Notes: generated from the letters alone by a model not told the origin. Positions 22,283 through 33,854 are shown, counted from the first letter of the stretch. The stretch is DNA of 64,000 nucleotides from Prostheceraeus crozeri (GCA_907163375.1 CAJQUW010007939.1:1-64000), one strand, 5' to 3'. Program-made: numbers and translations.

Positions 22283-22554
22283 TCACTGGCACAAATAGAC
22301 ACAGTTTATTAAATCCATGGAAAAGTAGGCTATTTCATATGAAACAATGCCACCATCTCTCTTAAAATTATCTTCATGAAAATCCTGCAATTTGCTGTCA
22401 ACAACTTTCACAACCAGCTGGCGATTAGTTTGACTATGATATAATGTTTTAGATCGAATATGATCTACAAACCATAGATTTTTCCATGTGCCATCATTGT
22501 ACATAGGCAAGATATCAAACTTCCATTCTAGTGTACTATTATCCACTTCTATGT
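22283..22554 (-). CDS. Candidate terminal exon of an unrecognised host gene
   Basis: On the minus strand an acceptor-like TGTGTACAG (22,555-22,563) is followed by ~90 codons. They read like a conserved globular protein: WKFDILPMYNDGTWKNLWFV, then SKTLYHSQTNRQLVVKV and KRDGGIVSYEIAYF, ending at a stop at 22283. Residue usage (Trp, Tyr, Asp, alternating hydrophobics) is unlike random frames of this AT-rich DNA. I cannot name the family. Upstream exons were not located. Confidence 0.4.
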
Positions 22555-24514
22555 ACTGTACACATGCATGCAATTGTTCGAACATTGCTATTTGACACGT
22601 GCAAATTAAAGCATTTGCCTATAAAGGCAAGATCGTGAAAGTCACCAGAAGCTGAATTGGTATTGAAACTGCGTACTGCATGTACATGTGATGGATCCAA
22701 AATTTGCACATAGAGTACTTGGTAAAATATTACTAAATAAAAGAGGATGGAGTTTGTATAAACTTGCATCCAATGCAAGAGATAGGCTAGGCCTAGTCTC
22801 CCCTCATAATGAAGCAGATTGTAGATAGTCTGGCTCATTTCAGTTTAAATGCTACCATGCAGCTTTTGATAAGCAGGCTTTCTGTGTAGGAATGCGATAC
22901 TGGATGCAATTTTCTGTTCACATAAATATTTTCTATGCATTCACAATATTTGTTTGTGGAGTTTATCGGCATTTTAATGATGAAACATGACTGCTTCAAA
23001 TTTACAGCATCAGGTGAAATGCAGAAAATTTCGTTACTTTTTTGTCCACAGAAAAGAAATTTCGATTTTTAGTGAAGATAGGCCTAAAACATTGTGATAT
23101 CATCCTATTTCAACATTTTCATATGTCAAACCACAATCCACTCAGATTTGGCAAAGCTAGAATAAAAATGAAAATTACGCCGACGAAGAGATGACACAAA
23201 ATTTCGGGGACATCGGTTTTTAGTCTCTAAAACGCCAAATAATGAATATCAACACAACTACGCTCTCACAGATCGTCAGGTGAATGACACTATGCACAGC
23301 ATAAAAGAGCTTTGGTCAGTTGCCTGCTGAATATGCTTCACAGGCTTCTAAAAAGTAGATAAATTTCCGGAGACATGCAAAAATCGGGTATTTTCAGAAT
23401 TCAAGTGAACCAAAAATATAATGGACAGTCAAATATATAAATAAAGATGTATGGGCCAGATAGAGCAAATGAAACCCTACAAAGTGATGTATTGTAGTTG
23501 ACTATTTGATCAATAACTCTGCGGAATCCAGGGAGGGACAAAAAATTGCAAAAAGTTCACTTTTTTCTGGATTTCTCCATAAACTCGCCTATATAGTCCC
23601 ATCCTTCTGCTCACTTTGCTAAATCCCATTGGATTTGTACTGAGATTCAGCTCAAGCGACACGATCAAATGCACTTACTCATAGGCCTACATTAGTATTC
23701 TGTATAATAATAGCTTGCTTTTTTAAATTATCAATGACAAGTAGAAGTGAAAGCGAATATGCAAGTACATCAACAGGTAGGCCATAACTAAGGCAAAATT
23801 GCTATGAAATTAACGAAGTTGCATCATGAGTAGGCCTAGAAAATTCTTTAAATATTTTGAAGAGCTGCAAGTGTTAGCTGATCCATTATTATATGCCTAC
23901 ATGCCGGCATTTACATGTACAGTTCATCCATGAAATTTGACTGCTCCATGTAAATATTGATATGTTGTGTCAGTGTCATCATTTAATCAAAAAGTAGGCA
24001 TTTTTCTAATATCCAACTTATTTGATTGATTTTAAAACATGAAGCATTTTGTCAAAAACTTCTGTCCATAATATTAGGTCCTAAATAATGAGTTTGTCTC
24101 AATGGCATTGTCAAATGCAGGTTTACATGCAAACATACCGGTAATAATTAAGTTTGCAATAAGTTTGTCCAGGTGTCTCACTAATTAATTTCATATTTTG
24201 AACCTAGCATCTTGATTTTAGCGGAAAGTCGAATATCAGTTGTTGATATACAGTGTTTCTATGCATGAATTTTGCTATGCTGTGTCGGCGGATTATCAAT
24301 GTCACAGAGAAAAACACGCCTGATAGTTCTGATATAAATCTATTGCAATAAGAAATAAAAATTGCACCTCAGCAATACTGAGATTTCCATATATAAACAC
24401 TATTATATTCAGCGCTTACTATACATAATCATGCTATAAATCATCAACTACACAAGAATGAAAGGAAAGGAATTAAGGTGGAATACATAACTGACCAGTT
24501 GACGGGAGATTATT
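22555..24514. other. Non-coding host-like DNA
   Basis: AT-rich, with scattered TAGGCCTA-type words common in some invertebrate genomes. No frame over 100 codons is supported, and no arrays or transposon ends were seen. Confidence 0.5.
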
Positions 24515-24755
24515 TTATGTTGTCACCAGTTGAATCAGCAAAACTCCCCAAAGTTTGGTCGAGATTTATAATTTAAAGTCAAAAAGTAAAACACTTCAGA
24601 CGGGCTTTCGGCGTCCTGCGCCTTCTACCGGGTTGCCATCGACTGACAGAAGGCGCAGGACGCCGAAGGCCCGTCTGGTGTTTTACTTTGACTTTAAATT
24701 ATAAATCTCGACCAAACTTTGGGGAGTTTTGTTGATTCAACTTGTGAAAACATAA
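24515..24755. mobile_element. 241-bp fold-back (MITE-like) element
   Basis: Two ~110-bp arms pair almost perfectly around a ~21-nt loop (ACCGGGTTGCCATCGACTGAC). The inner stem is GC-rich (GACGGGCTTTCGGCGTCCTG and its complement) and the outer stem contains TTTGGTCGAGATTTATAATT. The arms begin TTATGTT. No target duplication is convincing. It has no coding capacity. Confidence 0.8.
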
Positions 24756-25465
24756 GGTGGAATAGGCTACATTATTGAGCTCTCGAGATTCTTCATAAGA
24801 ATTCAATAAAGATCTTGACATTTAATACTTGTGGAGAAAATGACATTTTCAAATTTTTATAGGATAATTCCTGTTTGAATAGTCCATGAAAATGTTACCG
24901 TATTCAATATTTGTGGCAAGAAATCGCTTAGAGAAATGATAGGAAAGTCCCGTAAGGAATTAAGCCTGTTTGACGATGCTTCGATTTAACTGTTGACTAA
25001 ACGGACTATTCATGGAGAGAGATTTTGCACTCTTGCAGCAGCGAACGACACTTAGCAGCAAAAGTATCACTGATTTTATTAAGCAAATTTAGAAAATCCC
25101 TTTGACTACGTTGACATCTCGATTTCAAAAATATGACTAAAATATTCGCATGTTCAAACTCTACTATAACCAGACCTCAACTTTCTATCCTTAAAACATT
25201 TTTTAAGAAAAAATCATAAAGATTCATTCAAATATTGATGTATATTCATTTCACAAACAAAATTGTCAGAATTGAAATCTCATTCGATCGCAATTTCTCA
25301 TAAAAAATCTGGTCAAGTATCTCGTATGTACAAAATCTCTACAATGCAGCAAGGTCAATCAGCAATCTCACAATATCTCACCAAAGACAAGTTCTACAGT
25401 GAGCAAGCAGTTGATACCATACTACTGCGTCGTTCGTTTCAATGAATCACAGTGACAAATATTCA

Positions 25466-26452
25466 TCAAATGGTCTCTATAATTGCTGATGCCATTCGAT
25501 GAATTACTTTAGGCTGTGACACAATCAATGTAGAAATATGCTCAGTGGCATTGGAGATACTGTCTATTTCTCCTTTCAGTATCAGATATCCTAGGGTTAC
25601 ACCCGCAGCTAGTATGCTATCATTAGGGTCAGTATGGCAGTGAACAGCAGCATCAGCAGCAGGAGCCGAGTCTGTACACACAAAACGGGATACAAGAGAG
25701 CCGGAACTTTGGTAACGCCTTATGATATTCTCCCGATTTTGATAACAATGAAGCACTAAACTGTGAAGGACTTCGTCAGAATAACAAGAATCAATAAATT
25801 TGACACATTCACCCCGTTCTTCGGAAATTTGATTCACAAAATTTTTGAAAACAATAGCTATTTCAAAAATATGTTCAATAATGTCCATAAGATGGATTCT
25901 ACAAGCAGAATAATTCAAATGACGCCAAAGACGTAATTCTGAATGTAGCATTTCATTTTTAGTAATCGTCGAATTAAGTTTCTTTATTAAGTTAGTGGCC
26001 TCCTTTAGCTTCAGTACATGATGTCTATCAATCATTTTTGAAGCTAACTGCACAGCATTCACAACACGAATTGATAATGTATTCTCAGCACGTTTGATGT
26101 ATTCCTTTTCACTGTCTGAGTGCTTGGACGTTTTTTTGTCCAGCCGTTTAAATAAGTTCTGCAAATATTCATTCAATAGTTCTAATGCCAAATATACCAC
26201 TTCCTTTTTGGTTTTAACATTATCGCATATTGTTGCAGTCAAGTTAACCAAATCGAAGTTAACAATGAAATCGGAAGCAGGACGTTGCGAGATTTGATAA
26301 ATATTACACCATGACGACTGCAGGTAACTTGAATATTTGGGCAAGCGATTGATATTCACTGAACACGGAGGTGAATTTTCTGCATTGCATGACGATGATG
26401 AAAGGGAACGAGGAGTAACTTGATGCTTCGACTTATTTGCTTTGTACTGATC
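25466..26452 (-). CDS. CNTD1-like: Cyclin-fold protein resembling CNTD1, large exon
   Basis: One uninterrupted exon of ~328 codons following a good acceptor (TTTTCCACTTTCAG, then GATCAG at 26,452). The order of conserved-looking pieces follows CNTD1: DFIVNFDLVN and VVYLALELLNEYLQNL in the first cyclin-box helices, then NAVQLASKMIDRHHVLKL, ITKNEMLHSELRLWRHLNYS, and the C-terminal LAAGVTLGYLILKGE and HISTLIV. CNTD1 in mammals and its C. elegans counterpart COSA-1 mark meiotic crossover sites. Length is close to the vertebrate protein (~330). Nearly all the domain lies in one exon, unlike the multi-exon vertebrate gene. Assignment is from memory of the family, so another divergent cyclin is possible. 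The short first exon was not found. Confidence 0.6.
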   Translation of the reverse strand, partial: DQYKANKSKHQVTPRSLSSSSCNAENSPPCSVNINRLPKYSSYLQSSWCNIYQISQRPASDFIVNFDLVNLTATICDNVKTKKEVVYLALELLNEYLQNLFKRLDKKTSKHSDSEKEYIKRAENTLSIRVVNAVQLASKMIDRHHVLKLKEATNLIKKLNSTITKNEMLHSELRLWRHLNYSACRIHLMDIIEHIFEIAIVFKNFVNQISEERGECVKFIDSCYSDEVLHSLVLHCYQNRENIIRRYQSSGSLVSRFVCTDSAPAADAAVHCHTDPNDSILAAGVTLGYLILKGEIDSISNATEHISTLIVSQPKVIHRMASAIIETI

Positions 26453-27169
26453 CTGAAAGTGGAAAACACGTATTATCAAGCATTTGTTTATATATGTTTT
26501 TAAAAATTAAAAGCATCAAAATGTGTGTAGATGCATCTAAAAATTTACATTATCATTTTACAAGCAGTTCCTACACAAATAATGCTGTTTTCACTGACGG
26601 AGACGAAAACTTTTCCTTTTGTTGGTACTTTTTGTATTAGTATTTGTACTCTAAAATCAAAACCAATTATGTAAAGGAAACATGAGTGAAAGCTTTTGAA
26701 TTTAGAAAAGATTTCGTATTTCATAGCGATGTCATAAAAATTAGAATGCTGATACAGTTTTCTGTTCCCGCAAAGCGTCATCATCACCAACGAAATGATA
26801 AACAGAAAACAGGAAAAGCTAACAAGTAGAATCTTAAGAAAAGCGAATAATGCATGTACGGCGATGTACATTATTAAGAAAGTTGCAATTGCACTTCATT
26901 TTCACGGATTGCCATTTTCATTAACTCTCATTTCATCATGCATTACCTCCCATTTTTTTAATTGCATAGGTAGTCACAAATGTAGCTTTATTACTTTCTT
27001 CGTGGATAATTCTTTAAAAGAGCCACATATTAAAAGTCATAAATGTTTATTCTGAAATAGACAGAAAACGCAAAGCGATGGCTGCAAGGGCACTTACATG
27101 CAAGCGTTGATAACACGTGCAACATATGCATACGCAAAGTTTAACATCAATAATAAATACATGCGATAT
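26453..27169. other. Upstream region or intron of the CNTD1-like gene
   Basis: Should contain the first exon(s) and promoter of the minus-strand gene, but none can be picked with confidence. Confidence 0.35.
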
Positions 27170-27340
27170 ATATTTACAAATTTACCGAGTGATCATGATG
27201 TACATGCACATCATATACCATCATAAACAAATTACATGAGACCTACATATTCACAAATTTTCAGAGTCATCATGATATACATCACATACCATATGCAAAA
27301 TACGTGAGACCTATAGGGCCTATATTTACAAATTCGATGA
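27170..27340. repeat. Degenerate ~80-bp tandem repeat
   Basis: About two and a half diverged copies of a unit containing TTTACAAATT, a GAGTxATCATGAT core, CATCATATACCAT and a GTGAGACCTA end. Confidence 0.5.
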
Positions 27341-27984
27341 GTGATGATCACGACATGATAAGAGTCCACTGGATGGATCACAATGAGAGTCACAATGGAG
27401 CAAAAGAGTGTAAATGTTTAACATCTAATATAGAAATGAATGTAACAAAATCATCTATACACAATTTACGCTTTAATGATCATGGTCAAAATATATGCAA
27501 ATTCACTCGGATCAATGGGATTGAGACTCTTCTTGATCTTCATTATGATGAGAATCATTTTCAATGTGGAATATAAGAATATATCTATATAAAAATTTAC
27601 CATCAGGTATAAAAAACACTCATCAAATAATTTTATAAGAAATCACATATTAGCAGTCGCAGTATGAGCAAAATTCACTTAGATCAACTGATTTGAGTCT
27701 ATTCTTGAACATCATGAGGGTTGGAGTTTTCACTGTTGAATCGTTCAATGAATTCCATATTTTGATGACGCGAAAGAAAAACAATCCACTGAGATAGTTG
27801 CAACCATTTTTAACAGAAGTCTAATTTTATAGGACACCACTTCTTCACACTGAATTTCAACAACGTTTGTGGCATTTTTGATTACTTAGAGGGCACTGCT
27901 TCAGTCAGATAAATCAATATTGCTGATACTACTACACGATCATGTCTTGTTGGCGTTCTACTTTATAATGCCATGAATTTTTGA
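27341..27984. other. Spacer, no gene seen
   Basis: A 90-codon His/Asn-rich frame at 27304-27576 lacks recognisable motifs and overlaps the degenerate repeat. It is not called. Confidence 0.4.
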
Positions 27985-28495
27985 TATTTTCTGCATTTTA
28001 ACGGAACACCATAGGAACAGGCTATTCTAATTCACTGAGCCAAGTGCCGCACTGATTTTGATGAAAAAGGAGATCATTTTTTTAAGACCGACCATCATAG
28101 CCATTTCCGTCAAAGCCATTACGGCAAGCAGAGCGACGTGGACAGGACAGGATAACCCTGACGTTCACGGTGGGACGACAACGTTGGCTTAGTGATAAAC
28201 ACCGCTATTTTTGGCAAATTCAACTCATCATTGACTCTTCAGACCGACATCCTTGGTGACTGATTGAATGAGGCCATCAGTGTCAATGTTCTCGTCCCAA
28301 CGTGAATATCGGGGTTGTTCTGTCTTTCCCAAATCGCCCTGCTTGCCCGTCATGGCTTTGATAAGATGCCTATGATGGGCGGTCTTAAAGAAATGACCTC
28401 ACTTTTTTATCAAATCCAGTAAGGTATTCACCTCAGAGAATCAGAATAGCCTATCCCTATGGTGTTCCGCTAAAACGCAGAAAATGCACAAATAT
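27985..28495. mobile_element. ~510-bp imperfect fold-back element
   Basis: Left arm (about 27985-28190) and right arm (about 28280-28495) are inverted, imperfect copies. Shared blocks include CGGAACACCATAGG with AGGCTATTCT, TTTAAGACCG with CCATCATAG, and GGCAAGCAG. Many substitutions and indels mean an old non-autonomous DNA transposon with long inverted repeats. Target duplications were not resolved. Confidence 0.65.
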
Positions 28496-29249
28496 GATAT
28501 GCTAAACAACATGGAATAGTATGTTGGATATGTAGAATGAGTCAAATTCATCATGATATGCGATCCAGCAAACATTCATGATCATCCTAAAAATCTAAAG
28601 ATGGCATGATGTTGGACGTAATCGCAGAAATTCATTTTTCAAGTTCAAATTTTCAAATTTAATTTTCAGCAAGTCATCGATTTTTAGGTTTTTGTATGCA
28701 ACTGGTTAAGAATATGCAGGAAGTAAAAGTTTAGAAATTTTGATGGAAGGTCATCATATTTCATTTTTGGCGGTGTCGGATGTAACACGAGCGAATCAAC
28801 TTATAAATCACTCCAAAAAAAGTGGCATCAAAATCGTAATTTTGTGTTGCTGTTTCATTTCACAATGTTTTGATTGCATCTTTCCATTCTAATGGCATAA
28901 TGTAAGGCTAAATCCCTTATATTCATAAATGCTATTGAAAGACAATCATGACATCTTTGTAGGCGTCATTATCAAGCTCTGTACGTACTCCTTTCCTCGT
29001 TTTTTGGTTTGTGAATTTCGACACTAAGAAAATATGTTCAATTTTGTTCTTGAATTACGACCATAACGATCTTCGACACTAACTGAACATATCTTCGAGC
29101 AAAGACATATTCGCTGTCATTTTTTAATCATCAAAGACCTACAAAGGCCTACATAAGAAAATGCAGTGATACACATATGACGTATAACATTTTCCAAAGA
29201 GTTCAAGACGAACAAAGTATCCGGACTTTCTCGATATAAAAGTTAATTG
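28496..29249. other. Spacer, no gene seen
   Basis: AT-rich unique-looking DNA between fold-back elements. No open frames of note. Confidence 0.4.
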
Positions 29250-29299
29250 GTCGATCACAGATTAAGTATGAAGTAAAACTAACTTAATCTGTGATCGAC
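29250..29299. repeat. 18-bp perfect inverted repeat with 14-nt loop
   Basis: GTCGATCACAGATTAAGT (29250-29267) and its exact complement (29282-29299). It may be a small fold-back relic. It lies ~180 bp outside the palindromic element. Confidence 0.7.
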
Positions 29300-29469
29300 T
29301 ATGCAAACTATACTTGAAGTATTTTAATCGAAGCAGAATTGGGTGCACTCTCTTCTTGAGTACTACACAAGGGCGATATAGCAGATTAGTGAAGGGATTG
29401 GCGTAGACAAAAAAGCGTGAAATTATAATATTCCCTGCCATGCAAAAATACGTGCTAGCATCTCATGGA

Positions 29470-29475
29470 ACTCCC
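29470..29475 (+). repeat. Target-site duplication ACTCCC (left)
   Basis: Directly abuts the first base of the palindromic element. The same six bases abut its last base at 54499-54504, and flanking DNA beyond them is unrelated. Confidence 0.85.
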
Positions 29476-29504
29476 AGTAGTAAGCAAGTGACAAACACTC
29501 GACC

Positions 29505-32150
29505 GGCGCCCCCCCCCCTCTGGAACGGCAGAGTGTCGTGGTCGGCCGCCGTGGTGCTTCGGGTCTGAGTCCCCCCCCCTCTGGAACGACAGAGTCTGTC
29601 GTGGTGTGCCGGCCAGGTGGGTTCACAACATGTTCGCTGACTCCCCCCCCCCCTCTGCAACGACAGAGTGTGAGACTCGAGTGAGTTGGTCCGACCGCCT
29701 GGTTGACGTGGGCGACCGTCTAGGTTGACGTGGGCGACCGTCTAGGTTGACGTGGGCGACCGTCTAGGTTGTCGTGGATGGTGAAATGGCTACCAGATTC
29801 GGATTCAGCGTCAAATTCTGCATCTGTGGTGTGATTTCCAGCTCAATCGGCGAGAAAAACTGTTTCTTCAAATTTTAACAGAGTTAAAATTTGGGACGTT
29901 TTGGTGTGTAGCGCCCAAACGAAGCATCGGATGAGAAAAGGGAGGCCAGATTCGGAATCTACGTGAAATTTTGGGTTAGGAAGGACGTTTCCAGCGAAAT
30001 CGGAGATAAAAAATTTTTCGCTGACGTCCCCCCCCCCCCTCTGGACAGCTTGCTTCGATTTTGGCTTCCAGTGGACGGATTTTGTCGTGCGATAGCTCGT
30101 TTGAAAGCTAAGAGTAAGACAAATTCATTGAAAGAATCGGCTTGTTCCTATCTGTCTTCGTTTAGGTGTGAGACGCCATTTAAGATTTTGGGACATTGGC
30201 GAAAAACGACAGAGTTAGAATTTGGGACGTTTTGGGCTCTAGCTTCAAAACGAAGCATCGGATTGGAAAACGGATTTCAGATTTGGAATCAGTGTCAAAT
30301 TCTCTATCTGTATGGTGAGTTTCAAGTCAATCGGAGAGAAAAAATTTTCAACATTTTTCGAAAAAACGACAGAGTTAGAATTTGGGACGTTTTGGTGTGT
30401 AGCGCCCAAACGAAGCATCGGATGAGAAAACGGAGGCCAGATTCGGAATCTACGTGAAATTTTGGGTTAGGAAGGATGTTTCCAGCGAAATCGGAGATAA
30501 AAAATTTTTCGCTGACGTCCCCCCCCCTCTGGACAGCTTGCTTCGATTTTGGCTTCCAGTGGACGGATTTTGTCGTGCGATAGCTCGTTTGAAAGCTAAG
30601 AGTGAGACAAATTTAGTGAAAGAATCGGCTTGTTCCTATCTGTCTTCGTTCAAAAGTTAGAGCGGTTACAAGATTTTAGGTCGGAGCTCGCTTACCTGAA
30701 AAAATCCTAAGTGTCAGAGTGACTTTGTATGGGTAAAATTTTGAAAATTTTCCAAAGTGTGGAATTTCGACCTGGGACCGTCACCAAAACATTTTTCATC
30801 AAATTTTGAAATTTCACTGACGTCCCCCCCCCTCTGGACAGCTTGCTTCGATTTTAGCTTCCAGTGGACGGATTTTGTCGTGCGATAGCTCGTTTGAAAG
30901 CTAAGAGTGAGACAAATTCAGTGAAAGAATCGGCTTGTTCCTATCTGTCTTCGTTCAAAAGTTAGAGCGGTTACAAGATTTTAGGTCGGAGCTCGCTTAC
31001 CTGAAAAATCCTAAGTGTCAGAGTGACTTTGTATGGGTAAAATTTTGAAAATTTTCCAAAGTGTGGAATTTCGACCTGGGACCGTCACCAAAACATTTTT
31101 CATCAAATTTTGAAATTTCACTGACGTCCCCCCCCCCCTCTGGACAGCTTGCTTCGATTTTGGCTTCCAGTGGACGGATTTTGTCGTGCGATAGCTCGTT
31201 TGAAAGCTAAGAGTGAGACAAATTCAGTGAAAGAATCGGCTTGTTCCTATCTGTCTTCGTTTAGATGTGAGACGCCATTTAAGATTTTGGGACATTGGCG
31301 AAAAACGACAGAGTTAGAATTTGGGACGTTTTGGACTCTAGCTTCAAAACGAAGCATCGGATTGGAAAACAGAGACCAGATTTGGAATCAGCGTGAAATT
31401 CTTTATCTGTATGGTGAGTTTCAAGTCAATCGGAGAGAAAAAATTTTCAACATTTTTCGAAAAAACGACAGAGTTAGAATTTGGGACGTTTTGGTGTGTA
31501 GCGCCCAAACGAAGCATCAGATGAGAAAACGGAGGCCAGATTCGGAATCTACGTGAAAATTTTTGTTAGGAAGGAAGGATGTTTCCCCAGAAATCGGGAG
31601 AGAAAAATTTTCAACAAAAAAACGACAGAGTTAGAATTTGGGACGTTTTGGTGTGTAGCGCCCAAACGAAGCATCGGATGAGAAAACGGAGGCCAGATTC
31701 GGAATCTACGTGAAATTTTGGGTTAGGAAGGATGTTTCCAGCGAAATCGGAGAGAAAAAATTTTCGGCTGACGTCCCCCCCCCCCTCTGGACAGCTTGCT
31801 TCGATTTTGGCTTCCAGTGGACGGATTTTGTCGTGCGATAGCTCGTTTGAAAGCTAAGAGTAAGACAAGTTCAGTGAAAGAATCGGCTTGTTCCTATCTG
31901 TCTTCGTTTAGGTGTGAGACGCCATTTAAGATTTTGTGACATTGGCGAAAAACGACAGAGTTAGAATTTGGGACGTTTTGGGCTCTAGCTTCAAAACGAA
32001 GCATCGGATTGGAAAACGGATTTCAGATTTGGAATCAGCGTCAGATTCTTTATCTGTATGGTGAGTTTCATGTCAATCGGAGAGTTTCAAGTCATCGGCG
32101 AGAAAAATTTTCAACATTTTTCGGAAAAACGACAGAGTTAGAATTTTTGC
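29505..32150 (+). repeat. Subterminal C-run repeat domain, left
   Basis: Eight runs of 8-12 C, each followed by TCTGGA. The three outermost read CTCTGGAACGACAGAG or close variants, giving a CTCTG/CAGAG hairpin. The five inner ones start ~300-500 bp units containing GACAGCTTGCTTCG and GATAGCTCGTTTGAAAGC. A second sub-repeat, ACGACAGAGTTAGAATTTGG, recurs between them. Open frames of 60-164 codons here are copies of the same repeat text with no family resemblance, and I treat them as non-coding. C/G runs can form i-motifs or G-quadruplexes. Multiple subterminal copies near a transposon end often bind a transposase or replication protein. Confidence 0.85.
29700..29780 (+). repeat. 22-bp VNTR, left copy (3 units)
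   Basis: GACGTGGGCGACCGTCTAGG plus TT repeated with 22-bp period from 29705. The partner at about 54177-54272 has four units, so the two arms have slipped independently. Confidence 0.85.
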
Positions 32151-32338
32151 GATGGCTGCCTACTGTAGAGCCAAAACGAAGCATCGGATGGGAAAACGGA
32201 GGTCAGATTCGGATTCAGCGTCAAATTCTACATGGAAATGGTGTATTTCCAGCTCAATCGGAGCACTAGAACCGGAGATAGACGGGATTTTTAGTGTTTG
32301 GATGATGGGTATTACGTCATCAGCTGATCGCCACACAC

Positions 32339-32370
32339 TATATAAGCTGGGAACCGACGGAGACTTGTCA
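32339..32370 (+). promoter_or_regulatory. Core promoter P1 (left): TATATAAG + TCATTT initiator
   Basis: TATATAAG at 32339-32346 and TCATTT with its A at 32370, ~30 bp downstream, matching the animal TCAKTY initiator. The first downstream ATG (32415) opens only a 12-codon frame ending at an overlapping GTAAGA that could be a 5' splice site. The transcript is therefore either a non-coding RNA covering the CTAT-loop hairpins and structured element, or a 5' exon spliced onward. Mirror copy at 49541-49572. Confidence 0.6.
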
Positions 32371-32615
32371 TTTAGAGGAGAACGATTGTCAGTAGGTCGT
32401 CTCTCTGAGCTCCGATGATAGCTTCGGACATTCCAAATTCCAAGTTTCTGTAAGAAACCGACTTAGAAAATTTCATTGCTGATATCAGCTAAGGCGTCAG
32501 ACTTAGAGGTTCGCCAGGAGATGGCCTTCGTCTCCAGGCCATAAAAGACTCCAAAACTTTAAAGGCTCGTAACTTTGCTTCTACAAGTCCGTTTGACTTG
32601 ATTCAAAAAAGGTTC

Positions 32616-33478
32616 GGTCGCTATTGACCTGCCCTAAGTGATGGACTACTTATAAAATTTCATAAGTAGTGCTAAAAAGTTGAAAAATTTAAATTCACTA
32701 GTTTTGGAGGTTTTCTGGGGTTTTCGACCCTGCTGAAGTCAATGAAAGCATTTTTAATGATGTCTGAGCCAGTCTTCTCATGGTATAAGCGGCTTTTCAC
32801 TGAAAGCGAGCAAGACACGGAGAGTTTTGCTGTAATATTCCACTGACAGGGTGTTCCTTCGGGACGGCGGACGATGCCGTAGTGATAAGTGTGGCAAGGG
32901 AATGTGTCATATTTAAGACCGTAACCGCTGGGACAACTCATGTCTCATGTTGGGCATTTGACACAGCTCTCAACGTAGCACTTTGAACGCCAATCGGTTG
33001 AGTCTTAGCTATCTTGTCATGGGTGGCCTCTAAACATCTCCATTGCAAAACGCTGGTGAATCAAGCTCTCTACGGCTTGCTATCAAGCTGATCAAAGCAA
33101 TAACTTGGGATGTTTCCTCGAGGTTTTCAAGTATGTTGAGTTCAAATCTGCTATCAGATTTCAAATTTAACTAAGACTAAGGCAGCTTTGAGGGGTTAGA
33201 TCTCAGCTACTGTTCACTACCTTTGACTCGGCGTTGCTGTTACCACTTCGGGGCAGTGACAATGATGTCTTAAGCTGTAAATAGCGGGTATCGGGGAAGA
33301 TCTCTCACTTCCCTAGTGATCAGTACAAGGCCTTCGGGCTGTCGACGGGATCGAGTGCCACTCACTACACTCAAATCTATCATTCCTCACTAAGTGTAAA
33401 TTACTGACTATACATTTGTCCTGCTATCAGGTTGTTTTGACTTGCTATCTAGTTGAATAGTCTCTTGCTATCAAGAGA
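32616..33478 (+). other. Six CTAT-loop hairpins (left core)
   Basis: Stems of different sequence enclose the same CTAT loop: GGTCG/TGACC (32616-32629), GCTTG/CAAGC (33075-33088), AAATCTG/CAGATTT (33144-33161), CCTG/CAGG (33420-33431), ACTTG/CTAGT with one mismatch (33440-33453), TCTCTTG/CAAGAGA (33461-33478). In most the pair next to the loop is TG/CA. Confidence 0.65.
32853..32880 (+). ncRNA. Structured RNA element A (UUCG form)
   Basis: A CC-TTCG-GG tetraloop hairpin within GTTCCTTCGGGAC is followed by a second hairpin ACGGC/GCCGT with a 7-nt loop. Shared context TGTAATA upstream and CATGTTGGGCATT downstream links it to element B. Mirror at 49031-49058. Confidence 0.5.
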
Positions 33479-33531
33479 TTCACTTCTGCTCATAAAGCAC
33501 ATCATCGCTGTAATACCTCCTTTGCTCGAGC

Positions 33532-33559
33532 GTTCCTTCGGGACGGCGGGTACTGCCGT
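33532..33559 (+). ncRNA. Structured RNA element B (UUCG form)
   Basis: Same two hairpins as element A, with a different 7-nt loop (GGGTACT) in the second and surrounding sequence substantially diverged. Mirror at 48352-48379. Confidence 0.5.
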
Positions 33560-33854
33560 AGAGGGATTGTGTTGCACGGGTTGTTCGTCGTTTGTTAGAC
33601 TGAAACCTCTGAGCCGTTGCTCATGTTGGGCATTCGACTTCATATTCAACGTGACGCTTTCTCTCGCCAGGTCAGAGTACTTCAGCCATTCGACAAAGGT
33701 TAGTCTTTATGATATGGAGTAGAGTGAAATGTAATTCATTAGATGCCCCTTCAATGATTGCTCCCATGATAAACGTTGATGAGACAAATGAAATGATTCT
33801 CATCTTCCCTTTTCAATGATTGAAATCTACTAACACACTACCGTATAATCGTCC

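Noticed and set aside
29963-31556. Repeated 61-164-codon frames in the C-run repeats (and mirror frames at 49972-53989)
   Set aside because: They are the same repeat text translated again and again. Frame survival follows from recent duplication, and there is no start context, promoter or family resemblance.
32850-33000. HDV-like, hammerhead or twister ribozyme, or group I intron
   Set aside because: None of the conserved cores that I know (for example CUGAUGA with GAAA, or the HDV nested double pseudoknot strands) could be placed; only generic hairpins are visible.
33131-33165. Pol III B-box (GTTCAAATC)
   Set aside because: Only a partial match, lying inside a CTAT hairpin, with no A-box at proper distance and no tRNA fold.
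32672-33649. Minus-strand frames of 66 and 89 codons across the structured elements
   Set aside because: They differ between related copies, share no motif and lie antisense to the inferred transcript, so they were not called as genes.
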